Positions 1 to 9,087 are shown, numbered from the stretch's first letter. The stretch is DNA of 32,034 nucleotides from an uncultured Collinsella sp. (GCA_937937835.1 CALDBJ010000142.1:1-32034); one strand, 5' to 3'. Notes: generated by a model not told the origin, from the letters alone. Numbers and translations: made by a program.

Positions 1-2748
1 GACACTATCTATGCCGAGGGCCAGCGTCGATACGTCGAGAGCCTTTCGAGCTATGCGCGCCAGTTCTTGGGCCAGATGGACAAACCCGACTTGGATTCAA
101 TCGACGGCCTTTCGCCGGCGGTGTCGATCGACCAAAAGACGACGTCTAAAAACCCTCGCTCGACGGTTGGCACCGTAACCGAGATTTATGACTATCTGCG
201 CCTGCTGTTCGCCCGTGTGGGCACCCCGCACTGTCCCGAATGCGGCCGCGTCATTGAGCGCCAGACGACCGACCAGGTTGCCGACAAGGTCTTGGCGGCG
301 GGGGAGGGCCGCCGCGCGTTTGTGCTGGCACCGGTGGTGCGCGGGCGAAAAGGCGAGTACACCAAACTGTTTGAGGACCTTCGCGCCGAGGGCTTTAGCC
401 GCGTGCGCGTTGACGGCGAAGTGCGCTCGCTCGACGACCCGATCGATCTGGACAAAAAGTTCAAGCACGATATCGAGGTCGTAGTCGACCGCATCGTGAT
501 TCGGGAAAACTCTCTGGGCCGCATCGCCGAGTCTGTTGAACAGGCGACTGCCTTGGCGCACGGCAATGTAAACGTGTACATGCTGCCCGATCGCGATGCT
601 CCCGAGGGGACCGAGGGCGAACTGCTGGAGTATTCGTTGGCCTTGGCGTGCCCGGAGCATGGACACTCCATTGACGATCTTCAGCCGCGTGATTTTTCGT
701 TCAACGCTCCCTATGGCGCATGTCCTGAGTGCGACGGCCTGGGCTTTAAGAAAACCGTTGATGCCGAGGCGCTGATTGAGGACCCCTCGAAGTCCATTGC
801 CGACGGAGTCTTTGGTAGCCTGTTTGGCAATTCGAACTACTATCCGCAGATTTTTGCTGCGGTCTGCAAACACTTTAAGGTGAGCGCCGATACGCCGTGG
901 GAGGACTTGCCCCCTCGCGTGCGTCGTGCATTCTTGGATGGCCTGGGCGATACGAAGATCTCGGTCGACTACCAAAAGCTCGACGGACGTCGTAGCCAGT
1001 GGGATACAAAGTTTTCGGGCGTTCGCAACATCCTGTACGAACGCTATGCCGAGACGACGAACGAGAACACCAAGGCGCGCCTGGAGAAGTACATTCGCGA
1101 GGAACCGTGCTCGAGCTGCCACGGCGCTCGTTTGCGCCCTGAGATGCTCGCCGTCACCGTGGGCGGCAAGTCCATTTACGAGGTTTGTTGCCTGTCGTGC
1201 CGTGAGTCGCTCGAGTTTTTTGAGGGCTTGGAACTTACCGAGCGTCAACGGTTTATCGGCGGCCGTATCGTCAAGGAAATCCTGGAGCGCTTGCGTTTTC
1301 TGGTCGATGTTGGACTCGACTATCTGACGCTCGATCGTGCCTCGGCGACGCTTTCCGGTGGCGAGGCACAGCGTATTCGACTGGCAACGCAGATCGGCGC
1401 GGGTCTCATGGGCGTGCTCTATATTCTGGATGAGCCCTCGATCGGTCTTCATCAGCGTGACAACGAGCGCCTGATCAAGACGCTCGAGCGCCTGCGCGAT
1501 ATCGGCAATACCGTTATCGTCGTCGAACACGACGAGGATACAATCCGTGCCGCCGACTACGTGATCGACATGGGGCCCGGCGCCGGCGTCAACGGCGGAC
1601 ACGTAGTCGCGGCGGGAACGCCTGCCGATATCATGGCGTGTCCTGAGTCGATGACGGGCGCTTATCTGACCGGCAAACGAATGATCCGGGTGCCTGATGA
1701 ACGGCGCAAACCCGGTCGCGGCTGCCTTAAAATTACGGGCGCTCGAGCCAACAACCTCAAAAACGTTACTGCCAAGATCGAGTTTGGTACGCTTACGGTT
1801 GTTACCGGCGTGTCGGGATCGGGCAAGAGCTCCCTAGTTACCGACACCATTGCGCCTGCCCTTACGAATGCCATTCACCGCTCGACGCGCCCTGTGGGTC
1901 CGTATAAGAAAATCGAGGGCATCGAGTGTATCGATAAGGTTATCGATATCGACCAGTCGCCGATTGGCCGCACGCCGCGTTCCAACCCTGCTACCTATAT
2001 CGGCCTGTGGGATGATCTTCGCGCACTGTTTGCGAGTACGCCGGAGTCGAAGGCGCGCGGCTACTCGCCAGGTCGTTTCTCCTTTAATGTGAGTGGCGGG
2101 CGCTGTGAGGCGTGCAAGGGCGACGGACAGATCAAGATCGAGATGCACTTCCTTCCCGATATCTACGTTCCCTGCGAAGTTTGCGGCGGTAAACGCTACA
2201 ACCGCGAGACACTCGAGGTCACCTATCGTGGCAAGACCATCTCGGACGTGCTCGACATGAGCGTTACCGAGGCGCTGGCCTTCTTTGGGAATATCCCGCA
2301 GATTAAGCGCAAGCTCCAGACGCTGTACGATGTAGGCTTGGGCTACGTGAGCCTGGGCCAGCCCGCCACGACGCTTTCGGGCGGCGAGGCGCAGCGTGTA
2401 AAGCTCGCCAAGGAGCTTCATCGACGCCAGACGGGCAAGACGTTCTATATTTTGGACGAGCCGACGACCGGCCTTCATTTTGAGGACGTCCGCCAGCTGC
2501 TCGATGTACTGCAGCGCTTGGTCGATGCGGGCAACACGGTGCTGGTGATTGAACACAACCTTGATGTCATCAAGGTTGCCGACCGCCTGATCGATATGGG
2601 TCCCGAGGGCGGTAACGGCGGCGGAACCGTCGTGGTTTCGGGTACACCGGAGCAGGTTGCGGACTGTCCGCAGAGTTATACGGGCAAGTTTTTGGCGCCG
2701 TTGCTCAGGCGTGACCGGGAGCGCCAGGCTCAACTTGATGCTCAATAA
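1..2748 (+). CDS. uvrA: UvrA excinuclease ABC subunit A, 5'-truncated by window edge
   Basis: UvrA is the damage-recognition ATPase of nucleotide excision repair and loads UvrB at lesions. The frame is open from base 1, and the first codons match the conserved UvrA segment DTIYAEGQRRYVESLS, so the gene begins upstream and only about 50 residues, including the first P-loop, are missing. Visible features (window codon numbering) are the first ABC signature LSGGEAQR near 451, Walker B ILDEPSIGLH near 475, a second P-loop GVSGSGKSS at 603-611, a second zinc module with CEAC and CEVC near 702-730, the second signature near 791, and ILDEPTTGLH. The first zinc module reads CPEH...CPEC near 217-244, with His in place of one Cys, a substitution seen in other UvrAs. 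The TTG at 67 is not the real start. A hairpin lies 20 nt after the stop. Confidence 0.97.
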   Translation, partial: DTIYAEGQRRYVESLSSYARQFLGQMDKPDLDSIDGLSPAVSIDQKTTSKNPRSTVGTVTEIYDYLRLLFARVGTPHCPECGRVIERQTTDQVADKVLAAGEGRRAFVLAPVVRGRKGEYTKLFEDLRAEGFSRVRVDGEVRSLDDPIDLDKKFKHDIEVVVDRIVIRENSLGRIAESVEQATALAHGNVNVYMLPDRDAPEGTEGELLEYSLALACPEHGHSIDDLQPRDFSFNAPYGACPECDGLGFKKTVDAEALIEDPSKSIADGVFGSLFGNSNYYPQIFAAVCKHFKVSADTPWEDLPPRVRRAFLDGLGDTKISVDYQKLDGRRSQWDTKFSGVRNILYERYAETTNENTKARLEKYIREEPCSSCHGARLRPEMLAVTVGGKSIYEVCCLSCRESLEFFEGLELTERQRFIGGRIVKEILERLRFLVDVGLDYLTLDRASATLSGGEAQRIRLATQIGAGLMGVLYILDEPSIGLHQRDNERLIKTLERLRDIGNTVIVVEHDEDTIRAADYVIDMGPGAGVNGGHVVAAGTPADIMACPESMTGAYLTGKRMIRVPDERRKPGRGCLKITGARANNLKNVTAKIEFGTLTVVTGVSGSGKSSLVTDTIAPALTNAIHRSTRPVGPYKKIEGIECIDKVIDIDQSPIGRTPRSNPATYIGLWDDLRALFASTPESKARGYSPGRFSFNVSGGRCEACKGDGQIKIEMHFLPDIYVPCEVCGGKRYNRETLEVTYRGKTISDVLDMSVTEALAFFGNIPQIKRKLQTLYDVGLGYVSLGQPATTLSGGEAQRVKLAKELHRRQTGKTFYILDEPTTGLHFEDVRQLLDVLQRLVDAGNTVLVIEHNLDVIKVADRLIDMGPEGGNGGGTVVVSGTPEQVADCPQSYTGKFLAPLLRRDRERQAQLDAQ

Positions 2749-2768
2749 ATAGGCGATTCAGTTTATGG

Positions 2769-2799
2769 GCGCCATCGACTCCTTGTGATTCGATGGCGC
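2769..2799 (+). terminator. Putative intrinsic terminator after uvrA
   Basis: A perfect 10-bp inverted repeat GCGCCATCGA / TCGATGGCGC (2769-2778 and 2790-2799) with an 11-nt loop starts 20 nt after the uvrA stop. The following TTGCTGTG is only weakly T-rich, so termination may be partial. Confidence 0.6.
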
Positions 2800-2812
2800 T
2801 TGCTGTGCCGAA

Positions 2813-2843
2813 GTGACGTATGCAGCCGAATTGGACATATACT
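2813..2843 (+). promoter_or_regulatory. Candidate sigma-70-type promoter for ybaK
   Basis: TATACT at 2838-2843 matches the -10 consensus in 5 of 6 positions. GTGACG at 2813-2818 is a 4 of 6 match to the -35 box, with a 19-bp spacer. It lies between the uvrA hairpin and the ybaK start, where a promoter is expected. It was found by eye only. Confidence 0.4.
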
Positions 2844-2880
2844 TAATCCTTGCGTCCGAATGCGAGGGAAAGGATATGTC

Positions 2881-3381
2881 ATGGCAAAGGCTGTAAAGAC
2901 GCCAAAAACCAATGCGATGCGCGAGCTGGAAAGCGCCGGCATTTCCTATGTTCTACATACGTACGAAGACGATGGCGATGAGTCGGTGGGCCTGGGGGTC
3001 GCGATTTCGGAGCAGCTTGGCGAGGAGCCCGGTCAAGGATTTAAGACTTTGGTCTGTGTGACACCGTCCAACGACTATGTCGTGTGCTGCATCCCTGTTG
3101 CCGACGAGCTCGATCTAAAGTCCGCCGCGCGTGCCGCGGGGGAGAAGTCCTTGGCCATGATGCATGTGAAGGATTTGCTTGCGGCGACTGGCTACGTTCG
3201 CGGCGGCTGCAGCCCGGTCGGTATGAAAAAACGCTACCGGACGCTCATTGATGAGACATGTGTCCTTTGGGATACCATTTTTATTTCGGGAGGCAAGCGT
3301 GGTTATCAGCTCGAGCTTGCACCCGATGATTTAATTGCATTTTGCGGGGCGACGGTTGCCGCGATTACGAGAGAGGACTGA
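2881..3381 (+). CDS. ybaK: YbaK/EbsC family Cys-tRNA(Pro)/Cys-tRNA(Cys) deacylase
   Basis: This is a 166-residue protein of the YbaK editing family, which hydrolyses cysteine mischarged onto tRNA(Pro) in the cytoplasm. The sequence shows the family hallmarks: the N-terminal HTYEDD region, the conserved lysine in FKTLVC, and the glycine-rich GGCSPVGMKKR loop around residues 102-112. The length is normal for the family (about 155-165). The frame stays open upstream to 2785, but ATG 2881 is preferred because GAGGGAAAGGA (2864-2874) is a good ribosome site 6 nt upstream and the protein then begins where the family normally does. murJ follows after 3 nt, so the two are probably cotranscribed. The family is clear; the exact tRNA preference is inferred. 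Confidence 0.9.
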   Translation: MAKAVKTPKTNAMRELESAGISYVLHTYEDDGDESVGLGVAISEQLGEEPGQGFKTLVCVTPSNDYVVCCIPVADELDLKSAARAAGEKSLAMMHVKDLLAATGYVRGGCSPVGMKKRYRTLIDETCVLWDTIFISGGKRGYQLELAPDDLIAFCGATVAAITRED

Positions 3382-3384
3382 GCG

Positions 3385-5067
3385 ATGCCGCAGGAAGAAT
3401 TGAAGCGCGGAGCTCATTTTGCAAAAGAATCTGCGCCTCAGACACCCTCATCCGAAGCTTCTTCGTCGCGAGATGACACTGACGACATGGGCTCGTCGGA
3501 CTACTCCACGGTTGGTCGTTCCGCCGGGCTTATGACCATCCTGACTATCGTGTCTCGCGTCACCGGTTTTATCCGCACGTGGGCAATGGCGGCCGCTATC
3601 GGCATGTCGCTACTCTCGTCCTCCTATCAGGTCGCCAACAACCTGCCCAATATGCTCTACGAACTCGTGATGGGCGGCATGCTCGTGACGGCGTTTTTGC
3701 CCGTGTACATGGGCGTGAGGCGTGAGCAGGGTCGCGAGGCCTCAAACGAGTACGTGGGCAACCTGCTCGGCATTCTGCTTTTGGTGCTGGGTGGCATTTC
3801 GTTGCTGGGGACCGTGTTCGCCCCGGGCTTTATCTGGACGCAATCGTTCCTTTCGGGTGACGGCGGCAGCATGGATACCGCTGCGTTCATGTTCCGTTTC
3901 TTTGCCATCCAGATTCTGTTTTATGGTTTGGGCTCGGTGTTCTCGGGCGTTCTCAACGCACACCGCGACTACTTCTGGTCGACGTTTGCTCCGGTCCTCA
4001 ACAATGTGATCGTCATTGCGAGCTTTATGGGTTTTGCGCCCGTGTCCGCACAGTTTGGCGAACGTGCCGGCATCATCTTGATTGCGGCCGGTACGACCCT
4101 CGGTGTCTTTGTTCAGATGGCATGTCAGATCCCCGCGCTTGGCAAGCACGGCGTGCATCCCCATATCCATATCGACTTTAAGGACCCCGCACTGCGGCAG
4201 ACGATTGCGCTCGGTATCCCGACGCTGCTCGCCACGGTGTGCATGTTTGTCTCGACTTCTATCACCAACGCTGCCGCGCTGGTGGTCCAGCCCGAGACTG
4301 GTCCTTCCGTCATCGCCTATGCGCGCCTGTGGTACACGCTGCCCTACGCGCTGATTGCCGCCTCGCTTTCGACGGCGCTCTATACCGAGCTCTCTCACGA
4401 CGCGCAGGAGAAGGATTACGACAGCGTTCGCACGGGCATTTCGCGTGGCGTCGCCCAGATGCTGTTCTTCCTGATTCCGTTCGCGCTGTACCTGATTGTC
4501 TTCGCGCGTCCGCTCAACATGATCTACTGTGCTGGCAAGTTCGATGAATCCGGCGTGACGCTGGTGTCCGAGTACCTTGTCTACCTGGCGCTCTCGCTGC
4601 CGCTCTACGGCGTGGTCGTGTTGATGCAGAAGAGCTTCTCTGCCTTGCTCGACATGAAGCCCTATAGTCGCTATTGCCTGTATTCTGCCATCGGCCAGGC
4701 CGGCTCGGTTCTGCTGTTTGGCGTTGTGCTGGGCTTCGGCATGCCGGCAATCGCGCTTTCGTATGTCGTCGACTACGTGATCTTGGTCGGTTGTTCGCTG
4801 TGGTGGCTGCGTCGTCGTCTGCGTGGCCTTCAGGTCAAATCTATCCTACATGGCGGTTTCTTTGGCCTTTTGCTCGGTGGCCTGGGTGCTGCCGCAGGCG
4901 CCGGCGTCATGTGGGCGCTTGAGCACTTTGTCGGGGCGCTTGGCGGTTCGATTCTGATTACTCTTGGCTATGTTTGCGTTGCGGGTGTCGTCTCGCTTGC
5001 TGTTACCTTTGGCCTTGCCGTCGTCCTTAAGATGCCCGAGGTCTCGGCGCTGCTTCGTCGCAAGTAG
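3385..5067 (+). CDS. murJ: MurJ/MviN lipid II flippase
   Basis: This is a 560-residue polytopic membrane protein of the MurJ branch of the MOP superfamily, which flips lipid II across the cytoplasmic membrane for peptidoglycan synthesis. A hydrophilic, Ser/Asp-rich N-terminal tail of about 45 residues precedes the first helix. The following segment, with SRVTGFIRTWAMAAAIG and the NNLPNMLYELVMGGML loop, is characteristic of MurJ. About 14 hydrophobic segments fill the rest, and there is no large extra C-terminal domain of the kind found in some mycobacterial homologues. The start ATG 3385 is preceded by AGAGAGGAC and sits 3 nt after the ybaK stop. The uvrC GTG directly abuts its stop codon, which suggests translational coupling. 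Confidence 0.93.
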   Translation: MPQEELKRGAHFAKESAPQTPSSEASSSRDDTDDMGSSDYSTVGRSAGLMTILTIVSRVTGFIRTWAMAAAIGMSLLSSSYQVANNLPNMLYELVMGGMLVTAFLPVYMGVRREQGREASNEYVGNLLGILLLVLGGISLLGTVFAPGFIWTQSFLSGDGGSMDTAAFMFRFFAIQILFYGLGSVFSGVLNAHRDYFWSTFAPVLNNVIVIASFMGFAPVSAQFGERAGIILIAAGTTLGVFVQMACQIPALGKHGVHPHIHIDFKDPALRQTIALGIPTLLATVCMFVSTSITNAAALVVQPETGPSVIAYARLWYTLPYALIAASLSTALYTELSHDAQEKDYDSVRTGISRGVAQMLFFLIPFALYLIVFARPLNMIYCAGKFDESGVTLVSEYLVYLALSLPLYGVVVLMQKSFSALLDMKPYSRYCLYSAIGQAGSVLLFGVVLGFGMPAIALSYVVDYVILVGCSLWWLRRRLRGLQVKSILHGGFFGLLLGGLGAAAGAGVMWALEHFVGALGGSILITLGYVCVAGVVSLAVTFGLAVVLKMPEVSALLRRK

Positions 5068-7014
5068 GTGCGCGTGGCCGGTCACGACAACATTCCAACG
5101 CTTGCCGAGCAGGTTTCGCGCGTTCCCACACAGCCCGGATGCTACCTTTGGAAGGATGCCAAGGGCGATGTCATCTACGTGGGCAAGGCGAAAAACCTAC
5201 GCGCCCGCATGCGTCAATACGTGACACTGCAGGATGAGCGTCAAAAGATTCCGCTGATGATGCAGCTGGTGGCGAGCTTTGACTATATCGTGGTGGAGAC
5301 CGAGCATGAGGCGTTGGTGCTCGAGCGCAATTTGATTGGTCAGTACCATCCGTACTTTAACGTCGACCTCAAGGATGACAAGAGCTACCCCTTTATCGCC
5401 ATTACAAAGGGCGACCTGTATCCCGCTATCAAATATACGCGTGAGCGTCATAAGCCGGGAACGCGCTATTTTGGACCCTATACCGATAGCCGTGCGGCAC
5501 GTGAGACGATAGATACGCTGCGCAAGGTTATTCCCATCTGCTCCGCATCCTGTGCGGAGTGGCGTCGTTGTCGCCGTATCGTTGAGTCCCACAAGGGCGA
5601 GGAAGACATCGTCAATATGATTTGCGCGCAAAACGGGCGTCCCTGCTTTGACTACCATGTCGGGCGCGGCCCGGGTGCGTGTGTCGGCGCGATTTCCCCG
5701 GCAGACTATGCCAAGAACGTCAAGCGTGTCGAGCGCTTTTTGTCGGGCCATCGCAAGGATGTCGTCGATGAGCTGACCTCCGAGATGACGGATGCCGCCG
5801 AGGCGCTCGACTTTGAGCGCGCGGCACGCGTCAAACGTCGTTTGGAGGTCATCAGGGGTCTGGACGATCGTCAGCAAGTCGTTTTTCCCTCCAGTGTCGA
5901 TATCGATGTCATCGGGTTCTATCGCGAGGAGACCATCTCCGCCGCTTGCGTCTTCGTCGTTCGCGAGGGCCGAACAGTTCGCACCTGCGAGTTCATTCTC
6001 GACAAGGGTCTTGATGTTGACGAGGAAGAGCTCCAGTCGGGCTTTCTTAAGCGCTATTACGACGAGACGGCTGATATTCCAGCTGAGGTCAACCTTTCCG
6101 TCGAGCTTGAGGATGCGGAGGCGCTGGGGGAATGGCTTGCGGGCAAGCGCGAGCGTTCCTGCCATCTCCATAGGCCGCAGCGTGGCGAAAAGCACCGTTT
6201 GCTCGATATGGCATCCAAAAATGCGCGCCATGCCCTCATGCGCTACATGATGCGAACGGGGTACGCTGACGACCGCACCAATCAGGCGCTCCTGGAGCTC
6301 GAAAGCGCGCTGGCGCTGCCAGCGCCGCCGATGCGTATCGAGTGCTTCGATATCTCGACGCTGCACGGAACCTTTACCGTCGCCTCGATGGTGGTGTTTA
6401 CCAACGGACGCGCCGACAAGAGCCAGTACCGTCGTTTTAAAATTCAGGCCGAATTGGACGAGGCAAACGACTTCGTGTCGATGTCCGAGGTTTTGGGACG
6501 ACGCTATGCTCCCGAGCGCATGGCCGACGAGCGCTTTGGATCGCGCCCCGATTTGCTCGTTGTCGATGGCGGTAAGCCGCAATTGACCGCTGCGATCAAG
6601 CAACTTGAGGCTCTTGGGCTCGATATACCAGTTTGTGGCTTGGCAAAGGCCGATGAGGAGGTTTTCGTGCCTTGGGACGAGACTCCAGTCGTGCTTCCGA
6701 CCGGGTCCGCGTCGCTCTATCTAATTAAACAGGTGCGCGATGAATCGCACCGTTTTGCCATCACGTTCCATCGCGAATTGCGCGATAAAGCCATGACGGT
6801 TTCGGTACTCGATGACGTTCCAGGCGTGGGACCCACCAGAAAACGTGCCCTTATGCGCCATTTTGGCTCGATGAAGCGTTTGCGCGCGGCGAGCGAGCAA
6901 GAGATCGCGGAAGTTCGAGGCGTTCCGGCCGATGTCGCCAAAGCGGTCCACGAGGCACTTGTTGCATGGAATGCCGAACGCGCCCAGGCATCGGCCAACC
7001 GTTCCGAAAACTAA
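5068..7014 (+). CDS. uvrC: UvrC excinuclease ABC subunit C
   Basis: UvrC makes both incisions in nucleotide excision repair after UvrA/UvrB damage loading. The 648-residue protein has the N-terminal GIY-YIG nuclease (GCYLWKDAKGD...YVGKAKNLRARM, about 22-48), the UVR helical motif ALDFERAARVKRRLEVI (about 250), the RNase H-like C-terminal nuclease with DLLVVDGGKPQL (about 494-505), and a terminal helix-hairpin-helix pair starting at LDDVPGVGPTRKRAL. The cysteine region is unusual: PICSASC, WRRC, MIC and RPC precede GRGPGAC, where the family normally has GRC-x-x-PC. Either GTG 5068 (abutting the murJ stop) or GTG 5074 could be the start; neither has a strong ribosome site. It is not followed directly by rapZ, unlike the common actinobacterial order. 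Confidence 0.96.
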   Translation: MRVAGHDNIPTLAEQVSRVPTQPGCYLWKDAKGDVIYVGKAKNLRARMRQYVTLQDERQKIPLMMQLVASFDYIVVETEHEALVLERNLIGQYHPYFNVDLKDDKSYPFIAITKGDLYPAIKYTRERHKPGTRYFGPYTDSRAARETIDTLRKVIPICSASCAEWRRCRRIVESHKGEEDIVNMICAQNGRPCFDYHVGRGPGACVGAISPADYAKNVKRVERFLSGHRKDVVDELTSEMTDAAEALDFERAARVKRRLEVIRGLDDRQQVVFPSSVDIDVIGFYREETISAACVFVVREGRTVRTCEFILDKGLDVDEEELQSGFLKRYYDETADIPAEVNLSVELEDAEALGEWLAGKRERSCHLHRPQRGEKHRLLDMASKNARHALMRYMMRTGYADDRTNQALLELESALALPAPPMRIECFDISTLHGTFTVASMVVFTNGRADKSQYRRFKIQAELDEANDFVSMSEVLGRRYAPERMADERFGSRPDLLVVDGGKPQLTAAIKQLEALGLDIPVCGLAKADEEVFVPWDETPVVLPTGSASLYLIKQVRDESHRFAITFHRELRDKAMTVSVLDDVPGVGPTRKRALMRHFGSMKRLRAASEQEIAEVRGVPADVAKAVHEALVAWNAERAQASANRSEN

Positions 7015-7379
7015 ACGTGCTTCTAAACAACTGATATACATGATTGGCCGATTTTCAATCATTTATTTCGCGGCGATTACCTGTCGATTTCGGGTTTTAT
7101 TAACGCTAAAACGTTTGACTAGCCATGGTGAACAACCCTGCTATCCTGCGGGTTGACGATGACTGATATCTCACCTCGTCGATACATACTGTCTGGCGAA
7201 TCGTTTGTCAATGAATTCGGTGAACGGTAGTAAATACCGTTCAAGCGTATGTATGTATCGGTCGCCGAGCGCGGCACCTCAGTTGGGTTCGTCGGTAGGT
7301 AAGGTATATATCGTCCGCAAGTTGCGCGGGGGCAAGTCTAGGTGCTCCCGGGTAAGATTCTCTATTGATAGGAGAAGAC
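7015..7379 (+). promoter_or_regulatory. 365-nt leader of the sialic-acid transporter operon, rich in inverted repeats
   Basis: No gene is seen here. The left part (7020-7130) is AT-rich and contains ATGATTG / CAATCAT (7040-7046 and 7056-7062). The centre holds a nested pair of repeats: the outer arms CGATACATAC (7180-7189) and GTATGTATCG (7251-7260) enclose a 9-bp palindrome TGAACGGTA-N5-TACCGTTCA (7221-7243). Possible promoter elements are TTGGGT (7283-7288) with TATATA (7305-7310) at 16-bp spacing. Alternative -35-like boxes TTGACT (7115-7120) and TTGACG (7153-7158) have no well-placed -10. The strong ribosome site AGGAGA (7370-7375) serves the gene at 7380. Operator or RNA-structure roles are both possible; no known riboswitch fold was recognised. 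Confidence 0.5.
7221..7243. promoter_or_regulatory. Candidate operator palindrome
   Basis: A perfect 9-bp inverted repeat TGAACGGTA / TACCGTTCA is separated by 5 nt (GTAAA). Its centre is about 150 bp upstream of the binding-protein start and upstream of the best promoter candidate at 7283-7310. The size and symmetry suit a dimeric repressor or activator. No regulator gene lies in the window, so the binding partner is unknown. Confidence 0.45.
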
Positions 7380-8993
7380 ATGGCCATCATCAACAAGGGT
7401 ATGTCCAGGCGTTCGTTCCTCGGCCTCACCGGCAGCGTCGCTGCTGTCGCAGGGCTTGGTCTCACCGGCTGCGGTGGCAGCTCCAACGACGAGGGTTCCG
7501 CTTCCGGTTCCGCCGATTCCGCCAACCGTGGCGGCGGTGTGATTACCGCTGGTTCCGCTTACGCTCCGTCCAGCTTCGATCCCGCCAGCACCGGCTCCGC
7601 TGTGGGCCTGGGTGCTAACTGGCACGTCGTCGAGGGTCTCTACGGCATCGATTACCACGACTACAGCACCTTCAACGAGCTCGCCACCGACGATCCCAAG
7701 TCCGTGGACGACACTACCTTCGAGGTCACCATCCGCAAGGGCGCCAAGTTCTCCGATGGTACCGAGGTCACTGCTGACGACGTCGTCGCTTCCTACACCG
7801 CTTGCGCTGCTTCCGCTACCTATGCTCCGTTCTTCCAGCCCTTCGAGTCCATCGAGGCCAAGGATGCCAGCACTGTAACGGTCAAGACCAAGGTCCCCAA
7901 CTTCTCCCTGCTCAAGGATCGTCTGGCCATCATCCGTGTTACCCCGGCTACTCAGTCCGAGGAGGATCGCGCCAAGCAGCCGATCGGTTCCGGCCCCTGG
8001 ATGTACGACTCTATCTCCGATACCGAGATCACCCTGGTTCCCAACCCCGAGTACAACGGTGAGTATGCTGCCGAGGATAAGAAGATCCAGTACAGCATCC
8101 TGACCGACCCCACCGCTCGCGTTACCGCCCAGCAGGAAGGCTCCACGCTCGTTATGGAGCTCGTCACCGCTGACGCCGTCGACCAGCTCGAGAGCGCTGG
8201 CTGCAAGATCGACAACGTCCAGGGCTTCGGCACCCGCTTCATCATGTTCAACGTCGCCAAGGAGCCTTGGAACAACGTCAAGGTCCGTCAGGCCGTCATG
8301 TACGCGCTCGACACCGAGAAGATGATCACCAACACCTTCGCCGGCCTTGCCACCGCTGCCAGCTGCTACCTGCCCAAGAGCTTCACCAACTATCATGAGG
8401 CTTCCACGGTGTACAAGACCGACGCCAAGAAGGCCAAGAAGCTCATCGAGGAGTCCGGCATCACCCCGGGTGCCATCACCCTGCGCACCACCGACAACGA
8501 GCAGATTAAGGGCATGGCCGCCCAGGTCAAGAACGACCTCGACGCTCTCGGCTTCGAGGTGACCATCCAGACCGATACCTCGCCGGCCACCTACGCTGCC
8601 ATCGACGGCGGCGAGGCCTACGATATCCTCCTTGCCCCTGGCGATCCGTCCTGCTTCGGCGCTGACCCCGACCTGCTGCTCAACTGGTGGTACGGCGACA
8701 ACGTCTGGATGCAGACCCGTTGCCCGTGGAAGGAGTCCGCTGAGTGGGAGAAGCTCCACGGTCTCATGGACGAGGCTCTTGCCGCCGAGGGCGACGAGCA
8801 GCAGAAGAAGTGGAACGAGTGCTTCGACATCATCGCCGACAACGCTGTTCTGTACCCCGTTGTCCACGTCAAGACCGTCTCCGCTTCCTGGGACGATCCG
8901 TCTACCGCGCCCAACGGTGAGGCCCTCGATGGCTTCAAGGGCATCGGCACGACGAGCATGTCCTTCAGGGGCGTCGCGACCGTCAAGGCCTAA
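7380..8993 (+). CDS. Tat-type lipoprotein solute-binding protein of an Opp-family ABC transporter (probable sialic-acid uptake)
   Basis: This is a 537-residue extracytoplasmic binding protein of the SBP_bac_5 (OppA/DppA) family. The N-terminus carries a twin-arginine motif SRRSFLG followed by a hydrophobic stretch and the lipobox LTGC with Cys31, so the mature protein should be exported folded and lipid-anchored. A short Gly/Ser linker follows. Characteristic family segments are ATDDPKSVDDTTFEVTIRKGAKFSDG and RQAVMYALDTEKM. ATG 7380 is chosen over the in-frame TTG 7365 because AGGAGA lies 4 nt upstream. It is first in a run leading to NanA, a ROK kinase and NanE. Opp-type importers of the SatABCD/NanBCDF kind carry sialic acid in other bacteria, so Neu5Ac or a sialo-oligosaccharide is the likely substrate (inference); a peptide is the alternative. 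Confidence 0.88.
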   Translation: MAIINKGMSRRSFLGLTGSVAAVAGLGLTGCGGSSNDEGSASGSADSANRGGGVITAGSAYAPSSFDPASTGSAVGLGANWHVVEGLYGIDYHDYSTFNELATDDPKSVDDTTFEVTIRKGAKFSDGTEVTADDVVASYTACAASATYAPFFQPFESIEAKDASTVTVKTKVPNFSLLKDRLAIIRVTPATQSEEDRAKQPIGSGPWMYDSISDTEITLVPNPEYNGEYAAEDKKIQYSILTDPTARVTAQQEGSTLVMELVTADAVDQLESAGCKIDNVQGFGTRFIMFNVAKEPWNNVKVRQAVMYALDTEKMITNTFAGLATAASCYLPKSFTNYHEASTVYKTDAKKAKKLIEESGITPGAITLRTTDNEQIKGMAAQVKNDLDALGFEVTIQTDTSPATYAAIDGGEAYDILLAPGDPSCFGADPDLLLNWWYGDNVWMQTRCPWKESAEWEKLHGLMDEALAAEGDEQQKKWNECFDIIADNAVLYPVVHVKTVSASWDDPSTAPNGEALDGFKGIGTTSMSFRGVATVKA

Positions 8994-9053
8994 GACTCGT
9001 TTGAGTCATATGTGGGGCGTCGGTCGTAAGGCAACGTCCTCATAGTTGAAACA

Positions 9054-9087
9054 AAGACCCGGGCGGCCTCGATGTCGCTCGGGTCTT
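9054..9087 (+). terminator. Hairpin between binding protein and permease genes (partial terminator or mRNA stabiliser)
   Basis: AAGACCCG (9054-9061) pairs with CGGGTCTT (9080-9087), and an inner GCG/CGC pairs around a 10-nt loop. Only GTAAT follows, so readthrough is likely. Such hairpins commonly give the binding protein more mRNA than the membrane subunits. Confidence 0.5.

Noticed and set aside
97..1602. Long - strand open frame opposite uvrA
   Set aside because: Shadow frame caused by high GC. The + strand encodes conserved UvrA motifs throughout.
2785..2880. Extended N-terminus of the YbaK frame
   Set aside because: The extra residues have no family similarity, would overlap the uvrA hairpin and the promoter candidate, and lack a ribosome site. 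ATG 2881 is well supported.
7134..7154. Hairpin AACCC-T-GC / GCGGGTT as a uvrC terminator
   Set aside because: The stem contains a bulge and lacks a T-tract, and it lies 120 nt after the gene, so it is not convincing as a terminator.
7015..7379. Possible riboswitch in the transporter leader
   Set aside because: Inverted repeats are present, but I could not match them to any known aptamer core, so the region is reported only as a structured leader or operator region.
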